This document shows, piece by piece, positions 21,040 to 32,012 of a DNA stretch of 64,000 nt. Origin of the DNA: Parietichytrium sp. I65-24A. Its lineage: Eukaryota; Sar; Bigyra; Thraustochytrida; Thraustochytriidae. The notes below the pieces were generated by a model. The model saw nothing but the letters and a program-made list of their open reading frames with translations. It had not been told where the DNA came from and did not search any database. Both the position numbers and the translations under genes were made by a program. Location: contig BLSF01000012.1 in NCBI GenBank assembly GCA_012862575.1, positions 124,001 to 188,000 on the forward strand. The letters run 5' to 3'. The first letter of the stretch is position 1, and each line of letters begins with the position of its first letter.

Positions 21040-22049
21040 CCCTTTGCTTTCAAAATTTTGTCGAGGTTCTTGATTTGATTTTATAGAGTCGATCCTCGTG
21101 TGGTTCTTTTGTGGGTTCTCGATTCGGGTTCTCGATTGTGAAGTGAGACGCCTGGAGGCGGTTTAACCGGAATCAGCTCTACACCCTTCAAGTCCAAATC
21201 TGCGTAAGTTTTCAATATTTACTTGCGTACACGTGTACGTACGTACACACTCCCAAAAATTACGCGCCTCGAACCTCTCGGGCCAGTTGCCTGGGAGTTT
21301 CATAAGCTTGTTATAGGAGGTGGTGAGCACTGTCCAATCCAAGCTTGACGACCGTCCAAGTCGCGACTCGGCACCCGCGCTTTTTTCTTTTCGGCAAACA
21401 AAATATCTCGCCCCGATTTTTTAAACATACGTCAGCTGAGAGGCATTCTCTTTCTCTGCATGTAAGTGTGTATTCATTCATTGCTCGTTCATTCTGCAAG
21501 TTCAAGTTCAAGTCCCCGTAAGATACCTAAGTTCGAGTTGTAGGCACACATAACGCATTCTTCTTTGTTTGCAAATGGATGCATGGTGTTTGATTTGGAA
21601 CATTCGTGATTGCCTTTTTTTCTCAACATTCGAATGTTGCAAGTTTTTCCCCTTCCTGGGCCAATAATTCTAATTTTTCCACCCCACCTCCCTATGCCCA
21701 CGGGTAAGGCTGTATAGCACCATTCTTCCCCCAATAATTGTGCAGTGCTCAGCTACCCAAATGCATAGCAACACTCACTAAAGCACCGGGAGATTGGGGG
21801 ATGATTGGGAGTCGTTTTTACTCCTCCCCAACTAGGCCTCTCCTACGCTCTCGCTACCGCCAGCCCCACCATCGACTCCTAGCGGTTCTTCTTCTCACAG
21901 CTACCACCCTTTAACCTAAACTCATATTAGAATCGGGAGTCTTACGTCGCCGCGCGAGATGAGAGATGAGATATGAGAGTTGTAAGAGCGTAAAGGGTAG
22001 TAAATTGCTAGCGAATAATAGCAGCAATGGAATGAACAACCAAACAAAC

Positions 22050-22097
22050 TAAAGAAACAAACACAAACAAACAAACAAACAAACAAACAAGCAAACG
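22050..22097. repeat. AAAC tetranucleotide microsatellite
   Basis: About ten AAAC units with a few single-base variants, about 270 bp upstream of the FHA-protein start codon. Confidence 0.9.
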
Positions 22098-22364
22098 AAC
22101 TCAGAGGACGTTCAAGTGAAGGAAGAGAAGGAAAGAGAGAGACAGAACTGCAACTCTGTTGAACTCAGCAAAGTCAAGTGACACGCGGAGAGGGATTGTG
22201 CACAAGCGAACAAGTGAGACGATCATTTGTGTACAAGCGAGGTGCCGGTCTTGAAGGCGACTGTGGTACGGATCTGTCTTGTCTTGTGTTTATTGTCTTT
22301 GTCTTGTTTTGTTTTGTCGCGGATCGCGGCGGTGGGAGTTGACTGCAGTTGATGCCAAGAGGAG

Positions 22365-24869
22365 ATGATGAAAAGGCCGGAGGGCGACGAATGGAGAGGC
22401 GTGATGGTCGATGTGCGCCGGACCGACGGCGTGGTGAGGAGCGGCAAGGTGCTTGAAGTTGAGCTCGGGGATGGAGGCGTTGACAGAATTCAAGTCGGAT
22501 GCAGACCCAAAGCGCGATGGTTCAAAACTTCTGATGTCGTAAATTTCAAAAGAGGGCCTGGATTTAGCAGCTCTGCTGCGGAGATGAAGGCCAAATACGT
22601 GTCCGCGCATTGCCCGCTAGAACAAGAGTTGTTGCCGCCAGACTTGCGTGCGAAAGTCTACCAGCCAAGTGATAAAAAACGGCACAATTCTTCCTGGCCT
22701 GAGGTGGAGCGCCGCACATTAAAGCGCGGAAGGAAAAGAGCTGTGCAAGACAGCTCTAGTGTTGAGAGCAGTGACGGCGATCGTCTCTCCGTGTTGTCTG
22801 CGCCATCTTTTGCACATCTTGTGGATGCCGCTCGAATTCAGGAGGACCTGCTCGGGAGCAAGGTACGATTCATGCAGCGTCTGAGTTGGAAGAATTGTTG
22901 CGAGCGGATTGTTCCCGAGGTAGGGACCACTTACAAGAGCTCGTGGTGCACGAATAAGCTCAATAAGGGGATTCAAAGCTTCTTGCGCACGGACGGGAGC
23001 GCCTTGTCTCTCAATACACTTGAACATATGCTCTTGTTGGCGCAAGGGGTAGATGCTGCAAGGGTGCCGTGTCTCAACCCCGCTGAAATGAATACATTGG
23101 CAACTTCTGACTTTTCGCAATTCGTATGCGCCATTCTGAATGCACTGTCGAGCACCACAAGGGATGCACAACAGCTCTGTAGGTGGTCCTTCGAGTGTGC
23201 GTTCGCGGCGACCCAACTGCCCAAAAAGTCAAAGTCCTCCCGTAACGACAGTGACCTGAGTGACGAGAGTGATTCGGAGGATGACGAAGATGACAACATA
23301 GAGGAAGAAACCCCCGAACTTGAAAATAGGAGACCTGACGAGACGTACGGGTCAAATACAGTAGCATATACTCAGAGTGGTCCATATGCGTGTCATCGAG
23401 ATATCCTGAGCCAGTACTTGAACTCTATTCGGCGCACATGCCCAGGCAAGTGGAGACCGCCATCATTTGCGTTTGTCGAAAATTGCTGCCGCGCCCCTCT
23501 GGAAACAGCCTTGGCCATGCTTGTCACCCACAAGGACAAGCAGCAAGAGACACTCGCACAGTTCACCACGTTTCTCGAGTGCTGTTCGTTATCGCTGTCA
23601 CACCTCGCATCCTTCTTATTCGACGATGCTGTTGTTTGCGCAGCTGACGGGACTGTGCCGATGATTGTTGACCTCATCAATTGTTTAGATGCAGGCCAGA
23701 ATTTCGGAGCAGCGACTGAGAGACTTGCCAGTTACGCGGTCTTGTTCACTTGCGTGTGCAATGAAGCAGAGAAAGGAATCAGTGGCTCACAGAGAACAAA
23801 GCAAGTTTTGCAAGCGATTAAATTCAATTATCAGCGCATTGCAAAGGCTCTCGTTCTTTCTTTCTCATCGGCTGCACTCTCCGACGGCGAGGATGCATCC
23901 AGGCTCAACCCGATTGTTGATGCGTTGTTCTTGGCCCCGGTATCCAGTGATATTGCAAATCTGTTTGGTCTCCCCTTGACCCAGGCGCAAGCGAATGCCT
24001 CGAATGCCCGTGGTAAAATTCTCGCCACTCTCAACTCGAAAGGAATGCGCAAGTCCTTGCAGTGTGGCGGGATAAAGAAAATGCTGAATGTTGTCAAGGG
24101 CTACTGGAGCGAACCCATAGATCCAGTGTTTGCTTGTGCTAGAAAGAAATCGTGGCTCGAGATCATCGAGGTCGTTGCACATGTCGCATTTCTTGGGGAC
24201 CAAAGCTCTGACTTGCTCGAGACAAACAATTCGACCCCTGTGGGATCAGTCCCAGCTCCAGAACCTTCACGACCTTTGCAGTCACTGCACTCGGATGGTG
24301 TGGAGCAAACTACCCGCCGTCGGCGCCAGCAAAGGCTGTCAGGATCAGGTGTTTCTGATGACAAGGAGAATTGCGTTAACCTCACTCCCGAACCTGTCCG
24401 AAACTCCAAGGCTTTCAGCAGTATTGACGCGAAGTCGGAAGTGCGCAAAATCTTCGACCTCAGCAAATTTGCCGGGCGCAGTGCAAACTTGCGTCTCATT
24501 TGGACCGGGCAGCCAGAACAGGCCCCAAACGAGCTTCTCGTCCCACGTGAAATTGTCCTGTCTGACAAGCCTCTGTCAGTCGGGCGCTCAAAGGAGTGCG
24601 AGTTGCGATTTAGAGGCAAGATTGCTGACAAGCAATTGCTCTCTATTTCGCGCAAGCACGCGGTCATCACCGTTGAGGACAGCGATGTTTTGGCGCATTG
24701 CAAGTTGACCGCTCTATCCTCGAACGGCGTTAGTGTCAATGATGAATTTCTTGCCCAAAACGAGGAACGGTCGATATCTGCCGGAGACATCGTGAACTTT
24801 TGTTTGATGAATGGCCCCAAAAAATTCACCTACAAGCTCGTGCATGATATACCCATTTCTGTGATCTAA
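22365..24869 (+). CDS. FHA-domain protein of unknown role
   Basis: An intronless 834-residue protein. The last 120 residues (about 708-830) form a forkhead-associated domain, a module that binds phosphothreonine peptides. The family residues are all present: GRS, then SRKHA, then NG in SSNGVSVN. Residues 10-65 look like a small basic beta-rich module, possibly Tudor- or agenet-like, but this is weak. A long acidic Ser/Asp/Glu stretch lies at about 292-320. Residues about 340-620 are probably helical, and a basic RRRRQQR stretch sits just before the FHA region. The acidic and basic tracts suggest a nuclear protein in phospho-dependent signalling, such as cell cycle or DNA damage (inference). 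Two ATGs stand side by side at 22365 and 22368; the first is used here. Confidence 0.85.
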   Translation: MMKRPEGDEWRGVMVDVRRTDGVVRSGKVLEVELGDGGVDRIQVGCRPKARWFKTSDVVNFKRGPGFSSSAAEMKAKYVSAHCPLEQELLPPDLRAKVYQPSDKKRHNSSWPEVERRTLKRGRKRAVQDSSSVESSDGDRLSVLSAPSFAHLVDAARIQEDLLGSKVRFMQRLSWKNCCERIVPEVGTTYKSSWCTNKLNKGIQSFLRTDGSALSLNTLEHMLLLAQGVDAARVPCLNPAEMNTLATSDFSQFVCAILNALSSTTRDAQQLCRWSFECAFAATQLPKKSKSSRNDSDLSDESDSEDDEDDNIEEETPELENRRPDETYGSNTVAYTQSGPYACHRDILSQYLNSIRRTCPGKWRPPSFAFVENCCRAPLETALAMLVTHKDKQQETLAQFTTFLECCSLSLSHLASFLFDDAVVCAADGTVPMIVDLINCLDAGQNFGAATERLASYAVLFTCVCNEAEKGISGSQRTKQVLQAIKFNYQRIAKALVLSFSSAALSDGEDASRLNPIVDALFLAPVSSDIANLFGLPLTQAQANASNARGKILATLNSKGMRKSLQCGGIKKMLNVVKGYWSEPIDPVFACARKKSWLEIIEVVAHVAFLGDQSSDLLETNNSTPVGSVPAPEPSRPLQSLHSDGVEQTTRRRRQQRLSGSGVSDDKENCVNLTPEPVRNSKAFSSIDAKSEVRKIFDLSKFAGRSANLRLIWTGQPEQAPNELLVPREIVLSDKPLSVGRSKECELRFRGKIADKQLLSISRKHAVITVEDSDVLAHCKLTALSSNGVSVNDEFLAQNEERSISAGDIVNFCLMNGPKKFTYKLVHDIPISVI

Positions 24870-25598
24870 TTGCGCCAGTGGATGTTCTGACAATTCTGAC
24901 TCTCTGTGTTCACGAAAACGAATGAAAACTATCTTTTCACTCCTTCACAAATTCTCAGTCAAGGAACATTTACCAGTATAATTATCAAAGGACTATCAAT
25001 AGGAATTACATATGGAAAGATAGTGGCCTATGAAATTTTCGCTTCGCAGATTTCACAGAGATTATTAGTCTTTTCGTGAAACCGAAAAAAAAGTGAAGTT
25101 GCGCAAAAATTGCGACAAGCCAGTGTGTGCGCAGCTTTTCTTGACCAGTTTTTGAACCATTGGTTGACTGTGAATTGATTGATCGCTTGGTTGATTGATT
25201 GGCCGACCGAACGTCTCGCTTCTTCAAGTTCATTGCTCGAAACTCTCGACAAGCGACGGAAACGATCACGAAAGTGTTTACAGGTTAGAAAGAATGAAAC
25301 GAATGAAACGAATGAAAGAAAAAACACTCCACTACATTCCACTACCAAACCTTTCGCTCTATTCTGCATCTTACGACTGCACTATGCCCGCACACTCCGG
25401 CAAGTAACACACACACTCTCTCCCTCTTAGAAAGCAACAACTTGAATAGACTAGTGCGTGGTTGCACATGGTTGCACAGTCAGCCGCTGGTCATTGCTAG
25501 CTCACAGGGTACTCGCAGGAGTGAGCAAAAAGTCCGCCAATGCCATTGACTTGATTGACTCAGATTGATTGTATTTCACTTATTTCACTGTCAATCAA

Positions 25599-25620
25599 CT
25601 CAATCAATCAATCAATCAAC
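25599..25620. repeat. CAAT tetranucleotide microsatellite
   Basis: About five CAAT units in the 5' flank of the lipase-like gene. Confidence 0.85.
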
Positions 25621-25742
25621 AGTCTGTTCATGCACACGCGCAGAGAGGAGGGAGCACAAGAACGCGAGAGGACGAGAGAGCGACGGCGTGGCCCATTGTC
25701 TCGCGCAGAAGAGAGGCGCCATCATACATCCATACATACGTA

Positions 25743-25750
25743 TATATAAA
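25743..25750 (+). promoter_or_regulatory. TATA-box candidate of the lipase-like gene
   Basis: TATATAAA stands about 107 bp before the ATG at 25857. That leaves room for transcription to start near 25775 with a short leader. It is a sequence match only. Confidence 0.4.
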
Positions 25751-25856
25751 CCCTCGCTCGTGAAGGCAGGAGGGCAAGGAGAGAGCAAAAGACAAAAGGA
25801 GGAAAGGACGAAAGGAGGAAGGTCTGAGGAAGGCGTGATACGCGGAGGTGGAAGAC

Positions 25857-27173
25857 ATGGGGCTGGAAAAGGTGGTGAACCGCGTGGAAGATGTGGCTGA
25901 GAAAGTGAGCGACGAGATTGCGAAAGAGATCAGCATTGTGAAGACGTTTCTGCGGTCGCTGACGGAGGGCGGATGGGCACATGCCACGCAGCAGGTGGGC
26001 CGTAAATTGGCGCACCTGGCGGTGCCGATGTTGGAGATCGTTTTAATCGGACTGGTGGTGACCATCGTTTACGCGCTCATTCATCATAGGGACGCAAAGA
26101 AACACAGCGTCATCCTGGAAGGCAGAGTGTCTCCGGATAGAGAGCCTCCGCGAGACATCATGAAACCACACTTTTTCCAGAACAGACAGGGGCTTTGGAT
26201 TCACCACGGCCTGTGGTGGAACGAAGAGCGGTATGGGCCGGCCAGGGGAGTGGTGGTTCTGTTCCACGGGCACAGCGAGCACTCTAAGCGATTTGCTCAC
26301 GTAGCTGAGCACTTCAATGAGCAAGGCTTTGCAGTCTTTGGCATGGACCACCAGGGCTTCGGCAGGAGCGAAGGGGATCGCGGGCACGTAGAAAAGTTTG
26401 AAGACTACGTGGAGGATGCGATGGAGTTCCTCATCAAGGTCGTTTACAATGACCACCCAAAATGGCAAAAGCTTCCGCGGTTCATGGCTGCGCATAGCAT
26501 GGGGTCCCTCATCACAATCCACACTGCTTATAGATGCCAAGAGAGCTCCCACCCGGGCCACAAGATCAGTGGCATTATGCTCTCCGCGCCAGCTTTGAAA
26601 GTGGACCCGTCCCGCGATAACTGGTACATTCGGGCCGCGGGCAAAGTGCTGGACGTCCTTGCCCCCAAGGCCCAAATCATTTCCTTCCCTTCATACCCAA
26701 GCACGACTTTCCTCCAAGTGAAGCTTCACGCAACGTTCGATCCACTAAACTACCACGGGGCAGTCCGTGTCCATCAAGGCCTCGAGCTTTTGCGAGGCAC
26801 TGGAGTCGCAGTGCAGTTTGCCCCGGACTTTTACACCTCGATTCTGATCGTCCACGGCGTGGAGGATATGCATGCTGACATTGATGGATCGAGACGGTTC
26901 ATGAGCTTGATTCCGTCCAAGGATAAGACTTTGCTGGAGCTCCCTGGCATTCGCCACGAGCCTTGGCAGGAAGAGCGACCTATTCGAGATCCTATCCTCG
27001 ACATGGTCACCAAGTGGGCGGTAGACCGCCTCCACGGCAAGCAGGACAAGGTTGACCTTTCACCGCTCAAGACGGTCAAGGCAGTCATCTATCGAAGCTC
27101 GTCCAGCCCTGGCGAGGAAGACGCGACGAATTGCAGGTCTGAACTGCTCTCAGGTGACTACGTGAAGCTCTAA
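25857..27173 (+). CDS. Membrane-anchored alpha/beta hydrolase, monoglyceride-lipase type
   Basis: A 438-residue serine hydrolase of the alpha/beta fold, of the monoglyceride lipase/serine aminopeptidase S33 (Hydrolase_4) type. The nucleophile motif is AHSMGS with Ser214. The charge-relay pair is probably Asp337 (HGVED) and His367 (GIRHEPW). The oxyanion-side motif FHGHSEHSKRF and the strand GFAVFGMDHQGFGRSEG are family hallmarks. Such enzymes release fatty acid from monoacylglycerols or lysophospholipids. Unlike the roughly 300-residue soluble enzymes, this one has about 100 extra N-terminal residues: an amphipathic helix-like segment, then one membrane helix (about 62-82, VPMLEIVLIGLVVTIVYALI). 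It is probably tethered to a membrane. The frame extends 3 codons upstream to a GTG, but the ATG at 25857 is chosen. The exact substrate cannot be told. Confidence 0.88.
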   Translation: MGLEKVVNRVEDVAEKVSDEIAKEISIVKTFLRSLTEGGWAHATQQVGRKLAHLAVPMLEIVLIGLVVTIVYALIHHRDAKKHSVILEGRVSPDREPPRDIMKPHFFQNRQGLWIHHGLWWNEERYGPARGVVVLFHGHSEHSKRFAHVAEHFNEQGFAVFGMDHQGFGRSEGDRGHVEKFEDYVEDAMEFLIKVVYNDHPKWQKLPRFMAAHSMGSLITIHTAYRCQESSHPGHKISGIMLSAPALKVDPSRDNWYIRAAGKVLDVLAPKAQIISFPSYPSTTFLQVKLHATFDPLNYHGAVRVHQGLELLRGTGVAVQFAPDFYTSILIVHGVEDMHADIDGSRRFMSLIPSKDKTLLELPGIRHEPWQEERPIRDPILDMVTKWAVDRLHGKQDKVDLSPLKTVKAVIYRSSSSPGEEDATNCRSELLSGDYVKL

Positions 27174-27767
27174 GTGAAAACTGTTTTGACTCTTTAAATA
27201 CGCCAACCTCCGCAACCCTTGTGCTGTCTACATCGCATGGCATTTGTATGGTAAGATTGTCGGAGGGCAAGCATGTCCCTCTTCTCAATTATGCCCCCTG
27301 CAATTGAGATTTGGTTCTACTCGTCTGGTTCAACTGTTTTCACGCTCTACTTACTGGGGCACGTTCCTGTTTCGCTTGCCCCGACACTTTTGGTGTGCAT
27401 GCTCTTGGTCAACAAGTTTTGTTCTGCTCGGCCCTAACCTGTTCTGTTCGCGTTGTCGTTGCCCTAAGAAAAAAAAAAAAAAGGGGGTAAGACGAATAGG
27501 AGTGTGGAAACACGGCGCCAACTGACTGTGAATACAAAAAAATAATCTACTTTTTATTCATCACTTTTTGAGCACCACCACTTTATTTATGATTGGTTAA
27601 AATTACACACTAGCAGCAGAGGATCAAGAGCAGAAAAAGAATAAATTAACACTGAGGCGGCCCCAAGCTCTGATGCGACTGTCTTGATCATATCCTAATT
27701 TTCACGAAGCATTTCGTTACCACAGCCGACAGAGGTGGCCACAACAAATCGGAAGGGCACGACCTGC
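27174..27767. other. Convergent intergenic region
   Basis: About 590 bp between the 3' ends of the lipase-like gene and the next minus-strand gene. It contains a short A run near 27470. No coding frame of note. Confidence 0.6.
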
Positions 27768-29471
27768 CTAGCGTGGTCCGTTGTGATATTCTAAGATCAT
27801 CTTCCGCAGATTGCTTCTCGAAATATGATAACCTGGCAAAAAGAGGGTCAGCTCTTGGTTGCGACTACTTCCACTTCCGGTGTGGGCCTGTATGTGGAAC
27901 AACATAGCAACGCGACACGACGATCTGTCAGTTTCTCAGAAACTTTCGCCAAGTCCTCACAAAAAAAGGAAAATATCCAAACTTACACTGTGCCCACCTC
28001 TCTGAAGCAGAAAGCAGGTGCGCTGCATCAAAGCCGACCAGAGGCACCCACCTTTCACCTCTTTCCCCGTCGAGTTGATACTGACCTGGTACACTCGCGA
28101 GATGACTTTGGCAGCAGCCCGGACAATTGCTTTTGCAACTCCTTCCTTATGAATGTCTTCGTCAGACACAAGAAGCTCGCTGCCGTCGCAGTTTAGCAAG
28201 GTAAAGTCATCAGCAAAGTAGATCGAGTTTTGATGCTTTTTCTTGGCTCGCAAGCCAGATTCGTCCAAGGCTTCCTTCAAAGGCACCGGAATTTCCCCCT
28301 TCTGATACTCTTCAAAAACAGCCATAAACCAGGTTGCGTCTTTGACATCCAGCGTTGGCCGGATTTGCCCGCTATTAGCGCCTGCTATGGCGGCCTGCAT
28401 GAGGTTCATAGCGTTGGTCATGCTTTCCTCGTTAGCAGCCTCATATCCCCAGGAAAACTCTTCATGGTGCTCTTCAGGAGACCCAGAATGAGCTTGCAGT
28501 GCCCCTGGAGAATGCTCGAGCATCGACATGCCCGCGGCCCCGCCCTGTCTGTGCGCAGAGGTATCTAGCGGCAACGCATGCGCGACCGTTTGCAGCATGG
28601 AATTGTTGTACAGATGTAGCGCAGAAGAGGTGGGCGACGTTGGTGACGGGACGGAAGACGACGAGGTGGAAGACGGCCCGTAGTAGGGTGGCTGAGAGCC
28701 GCGCGCGGGGGCCCTTTCACCGTCCGGCGGAAACCAGCTCTGACCAAGCAGATTCTCATGCGAATCCCCAGCATGAACCGGAGAGTGCCTACTAACTATG
28801 CTACTTTGACCGCTTCCTATCGGGTACGCCGAGATGGTCGGGTGTCGCTGATGAAGCTGTTGCGGGTCCCGAGCGGCGGCGTTCGCCCAGCTCAATACAT
28901 TGGGATGAATTTTACCATGTTCAGTTGGGGACTTTGGCCGAGGTTTGGAAGACTGCTGGCCTTGGGTCTGTTGGTGGAAAGATGTCTGCCGTGGCCGAGG
29001 GCCAGCAAAGTGGTGAGGCGCATCAGGTATCTTACAGGTACAGTGTTGTACCGAGTTGAGGCACATCTGACAGCGCTGGTCGTGGTCGCCGTGCGCGGCG
29101 TGGCCGCTTAGCCAATCTCCGAGTCCAGAGGAGAGTTTACGTGCCATGTGAGCATGCTCATCGTTGCGAGACGCAGAGCGACTTGTCGCTGCGTGGCCGT
29201 GTCTAGATAGTATACCGTGAGAGAGCGCGATGCCTCCATGACCCTGCTGGTCTTGTTGGTTGCTTCGCTGCATAGAGAGGTGGAAACCCTCATTTTCATT
29301 ATGTCCGTGTGGAGTGTCTTCGCCGCTTACATGTTCCATACCGCCGTCATCATCACTTTCGCCGTGGTCGTTGTCTCCTAAAGAAAGCAACGTCCCGTCC
29401 CTCCCCACCTCCGAACGTGCAGATCGATCATGTGCCTGGTGCTGTGCTGGCAGCGACCTCCCGTCGTCCAT
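27768..29471 (-). CDS. Low-complexity His/Gln/Ser-rich protein, 3' end probably spliced
   Basis: The solid part is an open frame from the ATG at 29471 down to about 28052 (473 codons). The first 370 residues are low-complexity (His, Gln, Ser, Gly, Pro) with one small cysteine cluster, RCQMCLNSVQHCTC, that could bind zinc. The last ~100 residues look folded (ATWFMAVFEEYQKGEIPVPL and onward to VISRVYQVSINSTGKEV) but match no family I recognise. The open frame runs on to 27957 with atypical sequence, so splicing is likely. One consistent model joins 29471-28052, a 15-nt exon at 28001-27987 flanked by TTCAG and GTAAGT, and 27832-27768 ending in TAG, giving 499 residues. This needs an intron of only 50 nt and is a guess. 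A GTG seven codons upstream is disfavoured. Confidence 0.6.
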
Positions 29472-31117
29472 GTGTTTGGCCTCACAAGGCACCAGAGGGT
29501 GTCGCTCCGCCTGCGGAGCAAGTACTCATTAAGCGGAAAGCGGCGCGCAAACCTCGAAAGGCAAGGTGCGAGGGCGGAAAACAACTTTTTTCCCAAAAGC
29601 TCCCTCCCTTTCCCCGTTCTTTTCCTTCCCGATAGATTGAGTATCCGATCAGCAACGTGTTGGTATTCGAGAAGGGCTGATGGCAAGGAGCAGAATCCGG
29701 AAAGATGGCCAAATTAGTGAGATTGCGCGCAGTTTGTAATACCACCTGCACCAGAGGAAAGACACCACCACGTTTTAGCAACAGCAAGCGCCAGACTGTG
29801 ACGCGAGTTTGGACCCAATATCTGCAAACTTACCTTGTCGTCAGAGGTTAGGTGCAAATAAATATAGGTGGTCGCGATCTAGTTTCCGTGGGTTTTGTGG
29901 CCAACGCAGAAGAGTCTGATATCCAAGCTTGACAGTGACCGGGCCGGGTTGAAGTTTGCGGATTGCAGACGCGAGAAATCTGCACCAAGATCGATCACAA
30001 GCACGACACGTGTGGGTAGCAAGTCGTTATCTCCTTAACCCCTCCCCTTCCCTTCCTAGCCACACCTCTGTGTATTCCTTTCCGTCCTCCCACTATGCAG
30101 AGAGAACCAAATGAGTAGGCAAGGGTGGTGTTCCTGCCCGGTCTTTTTCCCTTTGTGGTCTGAAATTCAAAACTCTGAGTCCAGGTTTGCTTGGTCCACC
30201 ACGATATGGCGTCAATCTTAACTTCCGATGCCTGACTAGACGATTTGCTTGAGGTGACAAAATGAACCAAGCGAGCCGCAGCTCCAGATCCTGCAAGTTC
30301 AGAAACGGACAAAGCCGTCCTGAGGCGACCGTACCTTCCTTTGGGCTGATTGGTTCGGTTTTTGTGGTTGTTGGCAACTCGTTGCCACTTTCGGGGACTA
30401 CAGCTCCAGAACGATGCCTGAAATCGGCAGAGTATCGTACACTGCACGGACTACGCCGGGCCCTTTCGCTCTGCACTACGGAAGAGTGCGAGGAAATAAC
30501 TGTAAATCGCACAGCCCACTGACTGACTCGGCTTTTCTTCTCCTTCCTTCTTTTCTATCTCTCTATCTTTCTTCCTTTCCCCTTCTCTTGCAGAGCAGTG
30601 CAGTGCAGTGGACAGGGGTACTGCACCAGCCAAATGAAACAGCGACTTGCAGAAATGAGCAGACACAATGAAAGTAACCAAGAAAGCACAGTGCGAACAA
30701 CAAAAGTCTCTGCCGGACCGGTCAGTCGTTCGTGCAAAGCCGTCCTGACAACCGGAATGCCTCAGCTCCCTCTTTAGACGTCTCTCTCTCCCTCACACAG
30801 GTCCGGGAAGTCAGGGTTCAAATAGGTCGAATGCGGCTTTGCCCACGGGTCTGCAAGGCTCGGGTGTGCCGTTTCTGAATTCCGAAAAGGCCTCCTGCAA
30901 CTTACCCAACGCAACAGCAGTAGTAGCAGCAAGCAGCAGCAAGCAGCAGAGCCACAACCCGTAAAATGTCAAATGCAAAGCAAAACCAGCAAGTACTGGC
31001 TGGCTGTTGCAGCAGAGCCCTGACTTTGCACTCCTCCAGTGCCCGCACTGGCAGAGAGATGTATCCGCTGTCAGTCTTCGCTTGCGACGTGTACTCAAGC
31101 GCGACACCAGCCAGAGG

Positions 31118-31275
31118 CAGAGAGGAAGAGAAAGAGAAACAGAGAGCGCCACACTCGCTCGCACACACGCACAAGGAGAGAGAGGCAGAGAGACAGAGAC
31201 AGAGACAGAGAGAGAGATATACCCAAGAGACAAGGAGACAACGAGAGCGAGCGAGTGAGTGTGAGTGAGTGAGTT
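31118..31275. repeat. GA-rich microsatellite tract
   Basis: Purine-rich stretch of GAGA, CAGAGA and GAGT units, giving arginine/glutamate-rich peptides in every forward frame. This marks it as simple sequence rather than coding. Confidence 0.9.
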
Positions 31276-31321
31276 GTTGAGCGGCAGAGAAAGGATTTGC
31301 CGAGTGGGCAAAGCGTTTCCT

Positions 31322-31392
31322 GGAAGGAAGGAAGGAAGGAAGGGATGGGTGGATGGATGGATGGATGGACGATGGTGGACGATGGTGGATGA
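31322..31392. repeat. GGAA then GGAT tetranucleotide microsatellites
   Basis: About five GGAA units followed by about five GGAT units and a short duplicated GGACGATGGT segment. Confidence 0.9.
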
Positions 31393-31669
31393 TGAGCTGG
31401 ACGACTCAAAGATGCATGAGCTGGTTGCGTGCGTGACCAGACAAGTGCGTACTCGTTCGTATGCGAGGCAGTAGCTTGGTCTGCGTAGCTCCTCCGCTGA
31501 TCCCTAAGATTTCCGCCCTCCTGCTCTCCTCGTGTCACTCACGCAAGGGGAAAAAAGAAAAAGAAAAAGAAGGAATGAATGAAAGCAAGAAAAGACACCA
31601 CCAACAACAACGACCAACAACCAACAGCAACGATGCCAAGAATTAGGAATGATGAATGAATGAACGACA

Positions 31670-31825
31670 GAGACAGACAGATAGATGGATGGATGGATAG
31701 ATAGATGGAGAGATAAATCCCCTCCTTTCTTCCTTTCTTCCTTTCTTCCTTCCTGGCGAATCGAGTTTTGGCTCTGGACCAACATTCCTTTCTTTCTTCC
31801 TTCCTTCTCTCTCTCTCTCTCTCTG
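31670..31825. repeat. GATA/GATG tract followed by CTTT/TTCC and CT tracts
   Basis: GACA, GATG and GATA units switch into a TTTC/TTCC-rich run and then about ten CT units near 31807-31825. Confidence 0.88.
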
Positions 31826-31965
31826 TCAGTACACCCGCTAAACAACAACATCAACACAAAGACAAATGGTGGCACCTAAAACCAATATAAAAATGTGTAT
31901 CGATCAAGAAAAGCTCAAACAGCAACAACTAAACTTCCGAATGGGACCACGTTCATCTCCTTTCT

Positions 31966-32012
31966 TCTTTCTTTCTTTCTTTCTTTCTTTTTCTTTCTTC
32001 CTTCCTTCTCCA
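31966..32012. repeat. CTTT tetranucleotide microsatellite
   Basis: About ten CTTT-type units with small interruptions, followed by a long pyrimidine-rich stretch to about 32360. Confidence 0.9.

Larger units (their letters stand above)
20359..22364. other. Intergenic region between UTP11 and the FHA gene
   Basis: About 2 kb. It contains a coding-looking relic on the minus strand (20569-20880, listed separately), a CT microsatellite and an AAAC tract. Nothing else coding is apparent. Confidence 0.5.
24870..25856. other. Intergenic region upstream of the lipase-like gene
   Basis: About 990 bp. It contains a CAAT microsatellite at about 25599-25620 and a TATA-like box at 25743. No coding frame of note. 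Confidence 0.6.

Noticed and set aside
24101-24829. Minus-strand frame of 242 codons opposite the FHA gene
   Set aside because: Antisense shadow; the plus strand encodes a recognisable FHA domain here.
26043-26675. Minus-strand frame of 210 codons opposite the lipase-like gene
   Set aside because: Antisense shadow of the catalytic region of the real gene.
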